DNA of 14,422 bases from JAVKSL01 sp039583695 (GTDB lineage Bacteria > Actinomycetota > Acidimicrobiia > Acidimicrobiales > JAJPHD01): positions 1 through 14,422 of the forward strand of contig JAVKSL010000069.1 of assembly GCA_039583695.1 (NCBI GenBank), written 5' to 3'. Position numbers and translations under genes: made by a program. A model generated the notes under the pieces. That model was not told where the DNA came from. It did no database searches and was given only the letters and a program-made list of their open reading frames with translations. Shown here one piece after another: positions 7,256 to 13,603 of the stretch; within the stretch, counting starts at the first letter, position 1, and every line of letters starts with the position of its first letter.

Positions 7256-7759
7256 CTACGACAGGTACTTGGGTGCCTTGAAGTAAGCGGTCGAGGCGCC
7301 CTGCCAGAGGAAGATCACTGCGCCCAACCCGACCGCCCAGACCAACACGGATACCACAGTGCCCACGGCGGTCTCGTGCAGGGTCAGGCCCGCTAGTAGG
7401 AAGATCGTGTCCAGGCCGAAGAAGGCTGTGCCGGTGATCCGGGCCCAGTTGCGGCCCTTCTGGTTGGCTATGGCCATCCATATCCACAGCCCGATGCCGA
7501 TCACCCCAAAAACCACCGAGAAGGCCACCGTGGCGTGCACCTCGGTATTCAACTGGGATGAGGTGAGCTTAGGCAGGGCCTTGTGTATCGCCGCCCGCAG
7601 CCCGCTGGTCGTGCTCAGCCCCAGCACCAGGGTGATCGCGCTCAGCACCGCCCCGGCGTACATGAGCCGAACGGCCATCATCACCGAGGGTGGCGCTCCC
7701 GAGGCCGGGGAGGACCTCGGCAGCTGCCCACCTCCCTCGTACCTCGGAATGTTGCTCAT
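7256..7759 (-). CDS. Four-helix integral membrane protein downstream of nusB
   Basis: 167-residue protein of unknown function. A Pro/Gly/Ser-rich cytoplasmic N-terminus (1-26) precedes four hydrophobic segments at about 31-49, 77-98, 107-125 and 131-152. The loop motif NQKGRNWARITG (99-110) is of a kind I associate with small uncharacterised actinobacterial membrane proteins. The ATG at 7759 overlaps the nusB stop (ATGA) and has GGAG upstream; this coupling excludes longer same-frame starts that would lie inside nusB. The MscS gene follows after 34 nt. A role in envelope or osmotic physiology with the channel is only a guess from position. Confidence 0.8.
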   Translation of the reverse strand: MSNIPRYEGGGQLPRSSPASGAPPSVMMAVRLMYAGAVLSAITLVLGLSTTSGLRAAIHKALPKLTSSQLNTEVHATVAFSVVFGVIGIGLWIWMAIANQKGRNWARITGTAFFGLDTIFLLAGLTLHETAVGTVVSVLVWAVGLGAVIFLWQGASTAYFKAPKYLS

Positions 7760-8259
7760 TGGGTCTCCGATCCTCCCTGTTTGATCATCGACAGCTCGTG
7801 GGGAACAGGGTATCCCTCCGGCGCCTCCCCGACTGGGAATGGTCCCTGACCTGGGCGGACATCGCGAGCAACACCAGCCAGCACCCCGTTGACCCACCTG
7901 CCGGACTCCTCGGTGGAGTACTGCTTGGCCAGCTCGACCGCCTCGGAGATCACCACGGCGGTGGGCACCTCCGGGCACCTGGCCAGCTCGTACGCCGCCA
8001 CCCGCAGGATGTTGCGGTCTACGGCAGGCATCCGCTCCAGGGTCCAGCCAATCGCCCGCCCGGCCAACAACGCGTCAATGCGCGCCATATTCTCTCCCAC
8101 CCCCCTGACCAGCTCGCCGGCAAAGGGATCTGGAGGCGCCGGCAGCTCGGCGAGCAGCTCAGCCGGCGTGACCTCCTTGGCCTCGGCCTCATACAGCAGG
8201 CACAGCGCCCGCTCCCGGGCCACACGGCGCCCCCCGATAGCCAGCCGACCCACGCTCAT
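7756..8259 (-). CDS. nusB: Transcription antitermination factor NusB
   Basis: NusB binds boxA RNA together with ribosomal protein S10 in antitermination complexes, chiefly on rRNA operons. The 167-residue protein has the all-helical NusB layout: RRVARERALCLLYEAE near the N-terminus (11-26), then VDRNILRVAAYEL (80-92), PTAVVISEAVELAKQYS (98-114) and GRWVNGVLAGVARD (119-132), all family hallmarks. A Pro/Gly-rich tail of about 30 residues extends past the core domain. The ATG at 8259 shares a base with the efp stop (TGATG), giving translational coupling; the efp-nusB order is common in actinobacteria. The membrane-protein gene downstream overlaps its stop. Confidence 0.95.
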   Translation of the reverse strand: MSVGRLAIGGRRVARERALCLLYEAEAKEVTPAELLAELPAPPDPFAGELVRGVGENMARIDALLAGRAIGWTLERMPAVDRNILRVAAYELARCPEVPTAVVISEAVELAKQYSTEESGRWVNGVLAGVARDVRPGQGPFPVGEAPEGYPVPHELSMIKQGGSETQ

Positions 8260-8819
8260 CAGGCCCGTGTGAGGTACTCGCCCGTGCGGGTGTCCACCTT
8301 GATGCGCTCCCCGGGATTCACGAACAGGGGCACTTGCAGCACCAGGCCGGTCTCGAGCGTGGCCGGCTTCCGGGCCCCCGACACCCTGTCTCCCTGCACC
8401 CCTGGCTCGGTCTCCGCCACGGTCAGCTCCACCGCGGCGGGCAGCTCGACCCCCACGATCTCCCCCGAGAACAGCTGGACCACCACCGTATCGTCAGCTT
8501 TCAGGTAGTTGGTGGCATCCCCGAGTGCCTCCGGCCCCACCTGGAGCTGCTCGTAGGAGGCGGTGTCCATCAGCACATAGGCCTCGCCGTCACGGTACAG
8601 CAGCTGCATCTCGCGCTTGTCGACTATCGCCTGCTCCAGCTTCTCGTCCGCCCGGTAGGTCCGATCCAGCGTGGCCCCGGTGCGCACGTTCTTGAGCTTG
8701 GTCCGGACAAATGCGCCGCCCTTGCCCGGCTTGACGTGCTGGAACTCGACCACCGAGAACAGACCCTCGGGCAAGTCCAGGGTCATGCCGTTCCTCAGGT
8801 CGTTAGTGGACACTGCCAT
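8259..8819 (-). CDS. efp: Translation elongation factor P
   Basis: EF-P enters the ribosomal E site and relieves stalling at consecutive prolines. At 186 residues it is full length with three beta-barrel domains: KOW-like N-domain (about 1-63), middle OB domain (about 66-128) and C-terminal OB domain (about 130-186), ending in NPGERIKVDTRTGEYLTRA, the family signature. The loop that reaches the peptidyl-transferase centre is HVKPGKGGAF (28-37) with K33 at the tip, equivalent to the modified Lys of E. coli. No modifying enzyme (EpmA/B) is in the window. The ATG at 8819 has an AGAGAGG site upstream. An AT-rich 59-bp gap separates it from the M24 peptidase gene, so it may have its own promoter. 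Confidence 0.97.
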   Translation of the reverse strand: MAVSTNDLRNGMTLDLPEGLFSVVEFQHVKPGKGGAFVRTKLKNVRTGATLDRTYRADEKLEQAIVDKREMQLLYRDGEAYVLMDTASYEQLQVGPEALGDATNYLKADDTVVVQLFSGEIVGVELPAAVELTVAETEPGVQGDRVSGARKPATLETGLVLQVPLFVNPGERIKVDTRTGEYLTRA

Positions 8820-8878
8820 CTTTGTGACGCCTCTCTATTTGAAAAATTGTGCACTCCCCGCCGAGCCTCCATGCCCAC
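8820..8878 (-). promoter_or_regulatory. Possible internal promoter before efp
   Basis: This 59-bp gap holds a short AT-rich island (8836-8850) that stands out in GC-rich surroundings and lies just upstream of the efp ribosome site. A TCAAAT resembling a -10 box can be read on the minus strand, but no good -35 is found. The call rests mainly on composition. Confidence 0.25.
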
Positions 8879-9759
8879 TCACCCGCCGACCGCCAGCTCC
8901 TTGGGCGCATTGGTCAAAACCCGACAGCCACTGGGGCTGACCACGACGGTGTCCTCGATGCGCGCCCCCCCGACTCCGGGGAGGTAGACGCCCGGCTCGA
9001 CGGTGACGACGGAGGACTCCTCCAGCTTAGCTGTCGATCCGGGCGCCAGCGACGGGGCCTCGTGAATCTCCAGGCCCACACCGTGACCGACACCGTGCAT
9101 GAACACGTCGGTCCACCCAGCGGCCGCCACCACCTCTCGTGCGGCCCGATCCACGTCGCCAGCTCCAACTCCCGCGGCCACCGCCGCAACCCCGGCGGCC
9201 TGGGCCGCTGCAACCACCTCGACCACCGCAGCCAGGACCGCAGAGCGGGGCGGCCCGATGCAGAACGTCCTGGTCATGTCGGAGCAGTAGCCGTCAAAGA
9301 TGGCCCCGAAGTCGATGACCACCAGCTCACCGGCCTCGATGGGCCGGGACGTTGGCCTGGCATGAGGCATTGCCGCGTGGGGACCGGCGGCCACGATGGT
9401 CGGAAACGATCGGTCCTGCGCGCCAAGGCGGCGCATCTGGTGGTCCAGGGCCGCAGCCAGCCCCGCCTCGGTGACCCCCGGCACGAGCAGGCTCAGGACC
9501 TCAGCCAAGGCTGCGTCGGCGATTGCCGCAGCCTCGCCCATCCGGGCCAGCTCGCCCGGGTCCTTCACCAGGCGCAGCCCAGCTACCAGCCCGGTGGTGG
9601 GCACGAGCTCGGGCCCAGATCCGGCGCGGGACGGCTCCCTGCTCCCGCCAGCCGGGGCCGGCTCGGTACGCCCAGCTCGGGTCGGCTCGGTACGCCCAGC
9701 TCGGGTCGGCTCGGTACGCCCAGCTCGGGTCGGCTCGGTACGCCCAGCTCGGGTCGGCT
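8879..9759 (-). CDS. M24 family metallopeptidase (Xaa-Pro aminopeptidase type), catalytic C-terminal part, interrupted by assembly gap
   Basis: C-terminal part of an aminopeptidase that removes the N-terminal residue before proline. The pita-bread catalytic domain starts at ELVPTTGLVAGLRLVKDPGE and holds the metal ligands: two Asp in VVIDFGAIFDGYCSDMTRTF, His in GHGVGLEIHEAP, Glu in VTVEPGVY and Glu in RIEDTVVV. Upstream of this domain the same frame stays open through degenerate Pro/Arg/Gly sequence and four copies of an 8-residue TRAGRTEP repeat up to the N run. Homologues normally join the two domains by a short linker, so this is an inserted low-complexity segment. The N-terminal part of the same gene lies across the gap at 9860-10283. 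A GTG at 9604 could be read as a start but would remove the N-terminal domain that is clearly present beyond the gap. Confidence 0.85.
9660..9759. repeat. 24-bp tandem repeat (4 identical copies plus start of a fifth) ending at the assembly gap
   Basis: Identical 24-base units start at 9660, 9684, 9708 and 9732, and a fifth begins at 9756 where the N run starts. The unit opens GGCTCGGTACGCCC and closes AGCTCGGGTC. No stop is created in any of the six frames. In the peptidase frame it encodes TRAGRTEP; degenerate versions appear to continue towards 9610. The array probably caused the gap, so its true length is unknown. Confidence 0.95.
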
Positions 9760-9859
9760 NNNNNNNNNNNNNNNNNNNNNNNNNNNNNNNNNNNNNNNNN
9801 NNNNNNNNNNNNNNNNNNNNNNNNNNNNNNNNNNNNNNNNNNNNNNNNNNNNNNNNNNN
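9760..9859. other. Assembly gap of 100 N
   Basis: Exactly 100 N, the usual placeholder for a gap of unknown size. The peptidase reading frames on the two sides are not in phase across this placeholder, as expected if its length is arbitrary. Confidence 0.97.
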
Positions 9860-10283
9860 CGGCGCTATGCACAGTTGGCGCCTGCGGAGCTAGCCCAGGC
9901 TCTTCGTCCTCCTCTCCCGCCAGGGCCCTGGCCAAAGCCTGCTGGGTTGCCCAGCTCACGTGCTCCGCCTCCAGCCCGAGACGGGGAAGATCCGCCGCCA
10001 GCCTGGCCAGCGCCTGGCGCTGCTCGCGCGGGCGCCCGACCTCGATCCCGGCTGGCACCCCCGCCGCCTCCAGCTGCTCCGCCAACTGGGTCCGATAACG
10101 GCCGTCCGTGAGAACCGTCACCGAGTCCGGCGTTACCAGCACCATTCCGGCGCTGCCGGTGAATGCGGTCAGGTAGCTCACGTTGATGAGGCTGGTCACC
10201 AGCAAGGCGTCGATCCCAGCCTCCGCAAAGCGGCTCCGCAGCCGACCCAGGCGCCCCGCCACGTCCATGTCTGGCTGGTCCAT
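9860..10283 (-). CDS. M24 family metallopeptidase (Xaa-Pro aminopeptidase type), N-terminal part, interrupted by assembly gap
   Basis: N-terminal creatinase-like domain of the gene continued at 8879-9759. From the ATG at 10283 about 141 residues are readable, with the hallmarks GRLGRLRSRFAEAGIDALLV (10-29), INVSYLTAFTGSAG (33-46) and LTDGRYRTQL (58-67). The domain ends near HVSWATQQALARALAG (108-123), followed by an acidic then Pro-rich stretch (EEDEEPGLAPQAP) that does not belong to the usual fold and runs into the gap. An ATG five codons later (10268) is an alternative start. Upstream on the minus strand is a TTGACT at 10321-10316, a possible -35 element, but no good -10 box is seen. The gene is divergent from the export operon. 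Confidence 0.82.
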
Positions 10284-10375
10284 GCCCGCCAGGCTAAGCG
10301 CCTCGCGCGATTCCCAGTCAAATATCAGGTGGGTCTCAGCAGGCTCCCAGCAGTGCGCGCAAGCATCTCTTGGCG

Positions 10376-11614
10376 ATGACCGCCACCACCCGCGCCAAGC
10401 AGGCTCGCCGCCGCCTGATCCTCGCCCTGGCCGCGGCCGTGGTGGCAGCCGGAGGGGTCGCCGGAGGCCTGATCGCCACAGGCTCCAGCCCCGCTGGCGG
10501 CGCGACCGCACAGAGAACCCGGACGGTGGCAGCCGCCATCGGAACCCTGAAGCAGACCGTCTCCACAACGGGCACCATCGCGCCTGCCCAGGTTGATGAC
10601 CTGTCGTTCCCGGTATCTGGGCAGGTCACAGCAGTTGACGTCTCGGTCGGGCAAACCGTGAGAGCGGGACAGACGCTGGCGACGATCGGGACCGCGTCTC
10701 TGAGCGACACAGTTGCGGCGGCCCAGGCGAATCTAACGGCCGCTGAGTCCACCTTGTCCTCAGCCGAGGCAGCGGGGGGCTCGACCGCCCAGATCACCGC
10801 CGACCAGGCTGCAGTGACCTCGGCCCAGTCCCAGCTCAGCGCGGCTCAGCAGTCACTGGCGGGCGCCACCTTGACCTCCCCCATCGCCGGGACGGTCGCT
10901 GCCGTGAACCTGAGCGTGGGAGAACAGGTGAGCGGAAGCGCCGGGTCGACCAAGGCGACCTCGGGCGGAGGCACCGCCTCCGGTGGCACCCAGATCGAGG
11001 TGATCGGCACCGGCTCGTGGGTGGTGACCGGCACGATCACCGACACCGAGGTCAGCCAGGTGAGAGATGGCGACCAGGCCACGATCGCTCTGGCCGGATC
11101 CAGCTCCCCGGTCTACGGCCTGGTTGCCCAGGTCGGACTGATCGCCACCGACACCGACGGAGTGGCCAGCTTCCCATTCACAATCGACGTGACCGGCTCG
11201 CCGGCGGGACTCTACGATGGGATCACCGCGGATGTGAGCATCACAACGAGGGAGCTTGCCAACGTGCTCACCGTGCCCACGGCAGCGCTCCACGAGGTGG
11301 ACGGTCACAGTGTGGTCTACGAGATGTCCGGCGGAAAGCAGGTCGCTCACACCGTGACCACGGGTCAGAGCGAGGGCGGGCTCAGCCAGATCACCTCCGG
11401 CCTTAGCCCCGGAACCGACGTTGTCGTGCCCGTTGTGGGACGTGGTCCCGGCGCTGCCGGCAGGACCACTAATGGCAGGGCCGGGGGCTTCGGTGGCGCT
11501 GGGGGTCTCGGTGGCGCCGGGGCACGGGGTCTCGGTGGCGCCGGGGCACGGGGTCTCGGCGGCGCTGGCGCACGGGGTCTCGGCGGCGCTGCGAGCGCTC
11601 TCGGCGGCGGCTGA
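10376..11614 (+). CDS. Membrane-fusion/periplasmic adaptor of a MacAB-type ABC exporter (HlyD/MacA family)
   Basis: 412-residue adaptor linking an ABC permease to the outside. N-terminal basic residues and a membrane helix (about 12-36) anchor it. A lipoyl/biotinyl-like half (SFPVSGQVTAVDVSVGQTVRAGQTLATIG, 77-105) precedes a short Ala/Ser/Gln-rich coiled-coil hairpin (about 108-165). The second half-motif is LTSPIAGTVAAVNLSVGEQV (166-185), followed by beta-barrel and membrane-proximal domains ending near 355. The last 45 or so residues are Gly-rich with 8-residue GLGGAGAR repeats. I chose ATG 10376; a TTG two codons earlier is possible and neither has a clear ribosome site. Its stop overlaps the ATPase start (TGATG). 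In monoderm actinobacteria such adaptors have no outer-membrane partner; the cargo is unknown. Confidence 0.87.
   Translation: MTATTRAKQARRRLILALAAAVVAAGGVAGGLIATGSSPAGGATAQRTRTVAAAIGTLKQTVSTTGTIAPAQVDDLSFPVSGQVTAVDVSVGQTVRAGQTLATIGTASLSDTVAAAQANLTAAESTLSSAEAAGGSTAQITADQAAVTSAQSQLSAAQQSLAGATLTSPIAGTVAAVNLSVGEQVSGSAGSTKATSGGGTASGGTQIEVIGTGSWVVTGTITDTEVSQVRDGDQATIALAGSSSPVYGLVAQVGLIATDTDGVASFPFTIDVTGSPAGLYDGITADVSITTRELANVLTVPTAALHEVDGHSVVYEMSGGKQVAHTVTTGQSEGGLSQITSGLSPGTDVVVPVVGRGPGAAGRTTNGRAGGFGGAGGLGGAGARGLGGAGARGLGGAGARGLGGAASALGGG
11504..11599. repeat. 24-bp tandem repeat, three close copies plus one diverged
   Basis: Units start at 11504, 11528, 11552 and (diverged) 11576, each opening GGTCTCGG and the first three closing GCACGG. 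They are in frame at the 3' end of the adaptor gene and encode GLGGAGAR. The first two are identical; the third differs at three positions. Confidence 0.93.
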
Positions 11615-12366
11615 TGGCACCGACACCGATGAGCTCAGAGCTTTCGCCTCCTGTTCCACCCGTCATCCAGCTGGTCGACGTCACCAAGACCTACAACCTG
11701 GGTAAGGTGCAGGTCCAGGCCCTCCGGGGGGTGTCGTTATCCATAGGCACGGGGGAGCTCACCGCCATCATGGGGCCGTCGGGCTCGGGCAAGTCGACCC
11801 TCATGCACATCCTGGGGTGCCTGGACGTTCCCAGCGCTGGCAGCTACCTGCTCGGAGGGACGGACGTGTCAGGCATGAGCGAAGCCGAGCTGGCGCAGGT
11901 TCGCAACGTCAGGATCGGCTTCGTCTTCCAGCAGTTCAACCTGCTGGCCTCCATGTCAGCCTGGCACAACGTCGAGCTCCCTCTGACCTACGCCGGTGTA
12001 AGCCGGGCCGAGCGTCGGCGGCGAGCCCTGGCATCCCTCGAGGCGGTGGGGCTGGCCGACAGGGCCAACCACCGCCCGGGCGAGCTTTCGGGCGGCCAGC
12101 AGCAACGTGTGGCGATGGCCCGGGCCCTGGTCGGGGACCCCACGCTGATCCTGGCCGACGAGCCGACAGGCAACCTCGACTCCGAATCGAGCGAGGAGAT
12201 TCTCGTGCTGCTCCGCCAGCTCAACGAGACCGGCAGGACGGTGGTGCTCATAAGCCATGACACCGAGGTGGCCGCCTCCGCCACTCGCCTGCTGCGCCTG
12301 CGAGATGGGCGGGTCCAATCCGACACGGCGAATCCGAACCCCCCCGATGCGGCGGTCGATCTTTGA
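11614..12366 (+). CDS. ABC transporter ATP-binding protein (MacB/LolD type)
   Basis: 250-residue ATPase that drives the adjoining permease. Walker A is GPSGSGKST (54-62), the Q-loop Gln is Q106 or Q107 in FVFQQFNLL, the ABC signature is LSGGQQQRVAMARAL (158-172), Walker B is LILADEP (178-184) followed by TGNLD, and the switch His is H215. NLLASMSAWHNVELPL (109-124) is typical of the MacB/LolD/FtsE subgroup, which moves substrates mechanically from the extracytoplasmic side rather than through a channel. The ATG at 11614 overlaps the adaptor stop; an ATG five codons on (11629) is an alternative. Its stop overlaps a TTG start of the permease gene (TTGA), so adaptor, ATPase and permease are translationally coupled. 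Confidence 0.95.
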   Translation: MAPTPMSSELSPPVPPVIQLVDVTKTYNLGKVQVQALRGVSLSIGTGELTAIMGPSGSGKSTLMHILGCLDVPSAGSYLLGGTDVSGMSEAELAQVRNVRIGFVFQQFNLLASMSAWHNVELPLTYAGVSRAERRRRALASLEAVGLADRANHRPGELSGGQQQRVAMARALVGDPTLILADEPTGNLDSESSEEILVLLRQLNETGRTVVLISHDTEVAASATRLLRLRDGRVQSDTANPNPPDAAVDL

Positions 12367-13595
12367 GCTGGATCGAGACCCTGCGCACGGGCATTGGCGC
12401 CATCGTGAGCCACCGCTTGCGCTCGGCCCTGACCATGCTCGGGGTGCTCATCGGCATAGCCGCGGTGATGCTCACGGTTGGCCTGGGTGAGGGGGCGCAA
12501 GCCAAGGTGACCTCAGAGGTGGCTTCCCTCGGGAGCAACCTGTTGGTCGTATCGCCTGGTAGCACGACCACCTTGGCGGGAATCCGTGGGGGACTGGGGT
12601 CTGCGTCGACCCTGACCATGAGCGATGCCAACGCTCTTGACTCCAAGCTGAACGCGCCGGACATCGCCGCCGTCGCTCCCACCAACCAGAGCTCCGCTGT
12701 GCTCACCACCGCTGCCGGGGTCACCTGGACAACCCGTGTAGTGGGAAGCACCCCGAGCTGGCTGCCGGTGAGAAACCGCACAACGACCGAGGGCAGCTTT
12801 TTCACCCAAGCGGACGAGGCCAACGGGGCAGCCGTGGTGATCCTGGCGTCGGCGACGGCCCAAGAGCTGTTTGGCGCATCCGACCCCGTCGGCCAGACTG
12901 TGAGCATCTCCGGCGTCCCCCTGACGGTCGAGGGGGTGCTCAACTCGGTGGGGTCGTCCTCGACCACCAACGAGGACGACCAGGCAATCGTGCCCATGAC
13001 GACCTACGACAACCTGCTCTTCGGGAGCAGCGGCGGAACGGTCTCCTCGATCCTCCTCGAAGGCAGGTCGTCGGCCACCCTGACCGCGGCGTACCAGGAG
13101 GCCGACGACACATTGTTGGCGCTTCACAACATCACCACACCTGCTGGCGCGGACTTCACCATCACAACTCAGCAATCGGTCCTCTCAGCGGCCGGCTCCG
13201 TGACCAGGACCCTCACTGTGCTGCTGGCGGGCATCGCAGCGATATCCCTTCTAGTCGGAGGCATTGGCGTCATGAACATCATGCTCGTGTCGGTCACCGA
13301 GCGCGTGCGCGAGATCGGCTTGCGCAAGGCCCTGGGCGCCACTCCCCATCTGATTCGCCGTCAGTTCATGGTCGAGGCATCGATCCTCGGTATGGTTGGA
13401 GGCATCCTGGGAGTCGCCCTGGGCATCCTCGGGGCAATCCTCCTCCCTTACGTCATCTCTGATCCCATCGACATATCCCCGACCGCCGCCATCGGGGCGG
13501 TAGTGGTGGCCATGCTCATCGGCCTTGGATTTGGCGTCTACCCGGCCAGCCGAGCGGCGCGCTTGGCACCCATAGACGCGCTGCGCAGCGAATGA
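12363..13595 (+). CDS. MacB/FtsX-family ABC transporter permease
   Basis: 410-residue permease with the MacB topology: one N-terminal helix (about 21-43, ALTMLGVLIGIAAVMLTVGL), a large extracytoplasmic domain (about 45-280) and three C-terminal helices (about 284-308, 338-362 and 372-392). The cytoplasmic coupling loop VTERVREIGLRKALGATPHL (311-330) and the ending PASRAARLAPIDALRSE are family hallmarks. The TTG at 12363 overlaps the ATPase stop and gives the expected SWIETLRTGIGAI N-terminus before the helix; no better ATG is nearby. Homologous systems export macrolides, peptides or lipids, and the substrate here cannot be read from sequence. The lipoprotein gene follows after 8 nt. Confidence 0.94.
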   Translation: MSWIETLRTGIGAIVSHRLRSALTMLGVLIGIAAVMLTVGLGEGAQAKVTSEVASLGSNLLVVSPGSTTTLAGIRGGLGSASTLTMSDANALDSKLNAPDIAAVAPTNQSSAVLTTAAGVTWTTRVVGSTPSWLPVRNRTTTEGSFFTQADEANGAAVVILASATAQELFGASDPVGQTVSISGVPLTVEGVLNSVGSSSTTNEDDQAIVPMTTYDNLLFGSSGGTVSSILLEGRSSATLTAAYQEADDTLLALHNITTPAGADFTITTQQSVLSAAGSVTRTLTVLLAGIAAISLLVGGIGVMNIMLVSVTERVREIGLRKALGATPHLIRRQFMVEASILGMVGGILGVALGILGAILLPYVISDPIDISPTAAIGAVVVAMLIGLGFGVYPASRAARLAPIDALRSE

Positions 13596-13603
13596 GGACG
13601 GGC

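Noticed and set aside
9660..9759. CRISPR array
   Set aside because: The 24-bp units are directly adjacent with no spacers and lie in a coding frame; no cas genes are nearby.
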